From positions 1 through 64,000 of the forward strand of contig NZ_QRCB01000018.1 of the NCBI RefSeq assembly GCF_009833095.1: a DNA stretch of 64,000 nucleotides, read 5' to 3'. Positions 61,998 through 64,000 of the stretch are shown one piece after another (position 1 is the first letter of the stretch; every line of letters starts with the position of its first letter). The notes under the pieces are model-generated. The model saw nothing but the letters and a program-made list of their open reading frames with translations, was not told where the DNA came from and did not search any database. The stretch comes from Nitrosomonas sp. JL21 (GTDB lineage: Bacteria; Pseudomonadota; Gammaproteobacteria; Burkholderiales; Nitrosomonadaceae). Both the position numbers and the translations under genes were made by a program.

Positions 61998-63097
61998 TTT
62001 ACAGCATGAACCCTGGCATTCATCGCCGTCCGACGGGTTTTGTCCTTGACCTGACCTGCCAATTGACCGCAGGCCGCGGAGATATCGTCGCCACGGGTTT
62101 TTCTCACAGTTGTCACATACCCCGCCTGCATCAATACATCGCGAAAAACCTCGATCGCCGCAGATGAAGAACGTTTAAACCCGGATCCTGGAAATGAATT
62201 GAATGGAATCAGATTGAATTTGCACGGAACATCGCGCACCAGCTCAACCAACTCACGAGCATGGGCAAGACTGTCATTGACACCATCTAGCATCACATAC
62301 TCGAATGTAATGAAATCGCGAGGCGCTGCTGTCAAATAACGCTGACAGGCCGCCAGCAACACTTCGAGCGGATATTTTTTATTGATCGGCACCAACTGAT
62401 CGCGCAAGCTATCATTCGGTGCATGCAAGGATACGGCCAATGCAACCGGGCAGCGTTCACGCAACCGGTCCATAGCTGGCACTAATCCCGACGTGCTGAC
62501 AGTCACACGCCGGCGGGAAAGCCCATAGGCATGATCATCCAGCATCAGATCCAATGCGGTCACGACATTCTCGAAATTGGCCAACGGTTCTCCCATGCCC
62601 ATCATGACCACATTCGTGACTATCCGGTTTGCGTCCGAATCACAGTTATACGAAGTTTCTCTCAACGTCTTATTGGCAATCCACAATTGGCCAATGATCT
62701 CCGCCACCGTCAAATTGCGATTGAAGCCTTGCTTGCCGGTTGAACAGAACGTACAGGCCAGCGCGCAGCCGACTTGACTGGAAACACATAAGGTGCCTCG
62801 ATTAGCCTCAGGTATGAACACAGTCTCTATGCCATTACCTGCGCCCACCGCCAGCAACCACTTACGTGTTCCATCTGCGGCCACATGATCAGAAGTAATC
62901 TGCGGCGATTCAATGACTGCCACGGCGGTCAATTTTTCGCGCAGGCTTTTTGCCAGATCGCTCATATCGACAAAATCCGTGATGCCGAATTGATGAATCC
63001 ATCGCATCAATTGCTTGGCACGAAAAGGCTTCTCCCCGATTTCAACGCAGAAATCGGATAAACCCTTCAGACCGTAATCTAACAAATTGGTAGTCAC
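61994..63097 (-). CDS. rlmN: 23S rRNA/tRNA A2503/A37 C2-methyltransferase RlmN
   Basis: The 367-residue radical SAM enzyme methylates C2 of A2503 in 23S rRNA and A37 in some tRNAs. The [4Fe-4S]-binding C-x3-C-x2-C motif is [11 protein letters not shown] (about 110-120). [15 protein letters not shown] is the conserved GEP SAM-contact, and [15 protein letters not shown] near the C-terminus carries the methyl-carrying Cys. It is followed by pilW with coupled translation. Confidence 0.97.
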   Translation of the reverse strand: MTTNLLDYGLKGLSDFCVEIGEKPFRAKQLMRWIHQFGITDFVDMSDLAKSLREKLTAVAVIESPQITSDHVAADGTRKWLLAVGAGNGIETVFIPEANRGTLCVSSQVGCALACTFCSTGKQGFNRNLTVAEIIGQLWIANKTLRETSYNCDSDANRIVTNVVMMGMGEPLANFENVVTALDLMLDDHAYGLSRRRVTVSTSGLVPAMDRLRERCPVALAVSLHAPNDSLRDQLVPINKKYPLEVLLAACQRYLTAAPRDFITFEYVMLDGVNDSLAHARELVELVRDVPCKFNLIPFNSFPGSGFKRSSSAAIEVFRDVLMQAGYVTTVRKTRGDDISAACGQLAGQVKDKTRRTAMNARVHAVK

Positions 63098-63117
63098 TGC
63101 ATGGGCCGCTTAAGCGC

Positions 63118-63543
63118 CTAACGAGAATGGATATTCAATGTTGGAAAAAAACAAGCAATTTCAACAGCAGCGGTTTCCGATGCATCCGAGCCATGAACGG
63201 CATTGGCATCGATACTGTCGGCAAAATCTGCCCGGATAGTACCTTTTTCAGCTTTTTTCGGATCCGTTGCGCCCATCAGATCGCGATTTTTTCTAATGGC
63301 ATCGTCACCTTCCAGAACTTGCACCATGACAGGACCGGAAATCATGAATCCAACCAAATCACGAAAGAACGGCCGCTCCCGATGAATCGCATAAAATTGC
63401 TCCGCTTCGGATTGTGACAAATGTACCATACGTGCTGCAATAATCTTCAAACCATTTGATTCAAAGCGTGAATAAATTTGCCCAATTACATTTTTTGCAA
63501 CAGCATCCGGCTTGATAATGGATAACGTTCTTTCAATGGCCAT
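63118..63543 (-). CDS. ndk: Nucleoside diphosphate kinase
   Basis: The 141-residue enzyme equilibrates nucleoside di- and triphosphates. [15 protein letters not shown] is the standard start, [20 protein letters not shown] carries the nucleotide-binding part and the phosphorylated histidine lies in [12 protein letters not shown] (His117). GGAG precedes ATG 63543. First gene of the block, 20 bases upstream of rlmN. Confidence 0.97.
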   Translation of the reverse strand: MAIERTLSIIKPDAVAKNVIGQIYSRFESNGLKIIAARMVHLSQSEAEQFYAIHRERPFFRDLVGFMISGPVMVQVLEGDDAIRKNRDLMGATDPKKAEKGTIRADFADSIDANAVHGSDASETAAVEIACFFPTLNIHSR

Positions 63544-63648
63544 TAAATACTCCAATTAATTAGTGAATTAATCGCCCATTTTAACAAAAAAAATCCATTG
63601 ATTCGCAAAAAACATCCTGCAGCGCCGTTATTCGAAGCAAGGCAACAG

Positions 63649-64000
63649 TCATGCAATGGGGCAGTCTGATCTATTCTTGTCACGAAAGTATCGTTTATTA
63701 TCGTAATAGGCTTCATCGTTATTCGCTTCCACCCATCCGGGGTAACCCAGCAATGGAATCGGCTGCAGATCAGCACTCGATGACAGTTTTTCTGATAGAA
63801 AAGATTCCAACATCGAATCGAGCACCTGCAATTGCCCCGTCTGGGCCTTCTTCAAAAACGCTTTATTCACATGAAAGATGATTCCTTTTCCTGTCATGCC
63901 GGGATAGGGATTGAGCGCTTTCTCATGCAATCCATGCCCAAATATAAAAAAGCGCATCGAAGACAGCACTTCCTCACGTCTTCGCCAAAACAATTCCTTC
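63649..64000 (-). CDS. DUF3025 protein, C-terminal part (runs off the window)
   Basis: The frame is open to the window edge and ends at 63649. The visible part, about 117 residues, includes SSMRFFIFGHGLHEKALNPY and PGMTGKGIIFHV, then LLGYPGWVEANNDEAYYDNK, which match the end of DUF3025 proteins, a proteobacterial family of unknown function. It is upstream of ndk on the same strand. Confidence 0.82.
   Translation of the reverse strand, partial: KELFWRRREEVLSSMRFFIFGHGLHEKALNPYPGMTGKGIIFHVNKAFLKKAQTGQLQVLDSMLESFLSEKLSSSADLQPIPLLGYPGWVEANNDEAYYDNKRYFRDKNRSDCPIA

Overview
The window reads as chromosome of a betaproteobacterial ammonia oxidiser, most likely Nitrosomonas or a close relative. The evidence is a gene for the small histidine-rich metal-binding protein SmbP (12301-12639), first described in Nitrosomonas europaea; a fragment matching the conserved C-terminus of AmoC, the ammonia monooxygenase subunit (35820-35966); the operon for making and using sucrose (20978-26791); and a typical betaproteobacterial housekeeping block (rlmN-pilW-rodZ-ispG-hisS-yfgM-bamB-der, with ndk).

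Layout. 1-5.4 kb is mobile DNA: ardA antirestriction, an APH(6)-like kinase paired with a streptothricin-acetyltransferase-like GNAT enzyme, a MobA-type relaxase with MobC, and small untracked ORFs. 5.4-11 kb is sparse accessory DNA: an amidohydrolase, a MEDS-domain sensor protein, a LysR regulator facing a small membrane protein, a DUF488 protein and a short P-II-like protein, with repeat remnants between them. 11-16.3 kb is a metal and envelope stress cluster: a PerM-type transporter, SmbP, two BON lipoproteins, a cysteine-rich copper-binding four-helix protein, a DUF1207 protein and two very small lipoproteins. 16.5-20.8 kb has a fused dihydroxyacetone kinase, a PilZ/YcgR-like protein and IS debris. 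20.9-26.8 kb is the tightly overlapping operon sps-spp-fructokinase-amylosucrase. 26.9-33.4 kb has a dihydrolipoamide-dehydrogenase-like flavoprotein, a holin-X/DUF883/OmpA/DUF4398 envelope cluster, a second MEDS protein and a CysH-like protein. 33.6-39.1 kb has a peroxiredoxin, two apparently paralogous exported proteins flanking a YjfB protein, the amoC and transposase debris, and an exported aspartic protease.

39.4-48.6 kb returns to core genes: pgsA, uvrC, a 4-OT tautomerase, a uracil-DNA glycosylase, tamA and tamB. A galactose-oxidase-type copper radical oxidase gene follows, lying between the intact tamB end and a second decayed copy of that end. An orphan cheW-MCP pair, a GNAT gene and the long housekeeping block (all minus strand) complete the window, ending in a partial DUF3025 gene.

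How the parts fit: sucrose synthesis and breakdown, the metal-binding cluster, the peroxiredoxin and the envelope lipoproteins suggest a cell tuned to osmotic, metal and oxidative stress. Dispersed short repeats sharing a GGAAGCTCTGAAAA-like end, frameshifted IS5-like transposase tails and partial duplications show repeated past IS activity. No rRNA, tRNA or CRISPR array was recognised. Start sites were adjusted where a ribosome-binding site clearly favoured an internal codon. All family assignments are by eye from the translated sequences.
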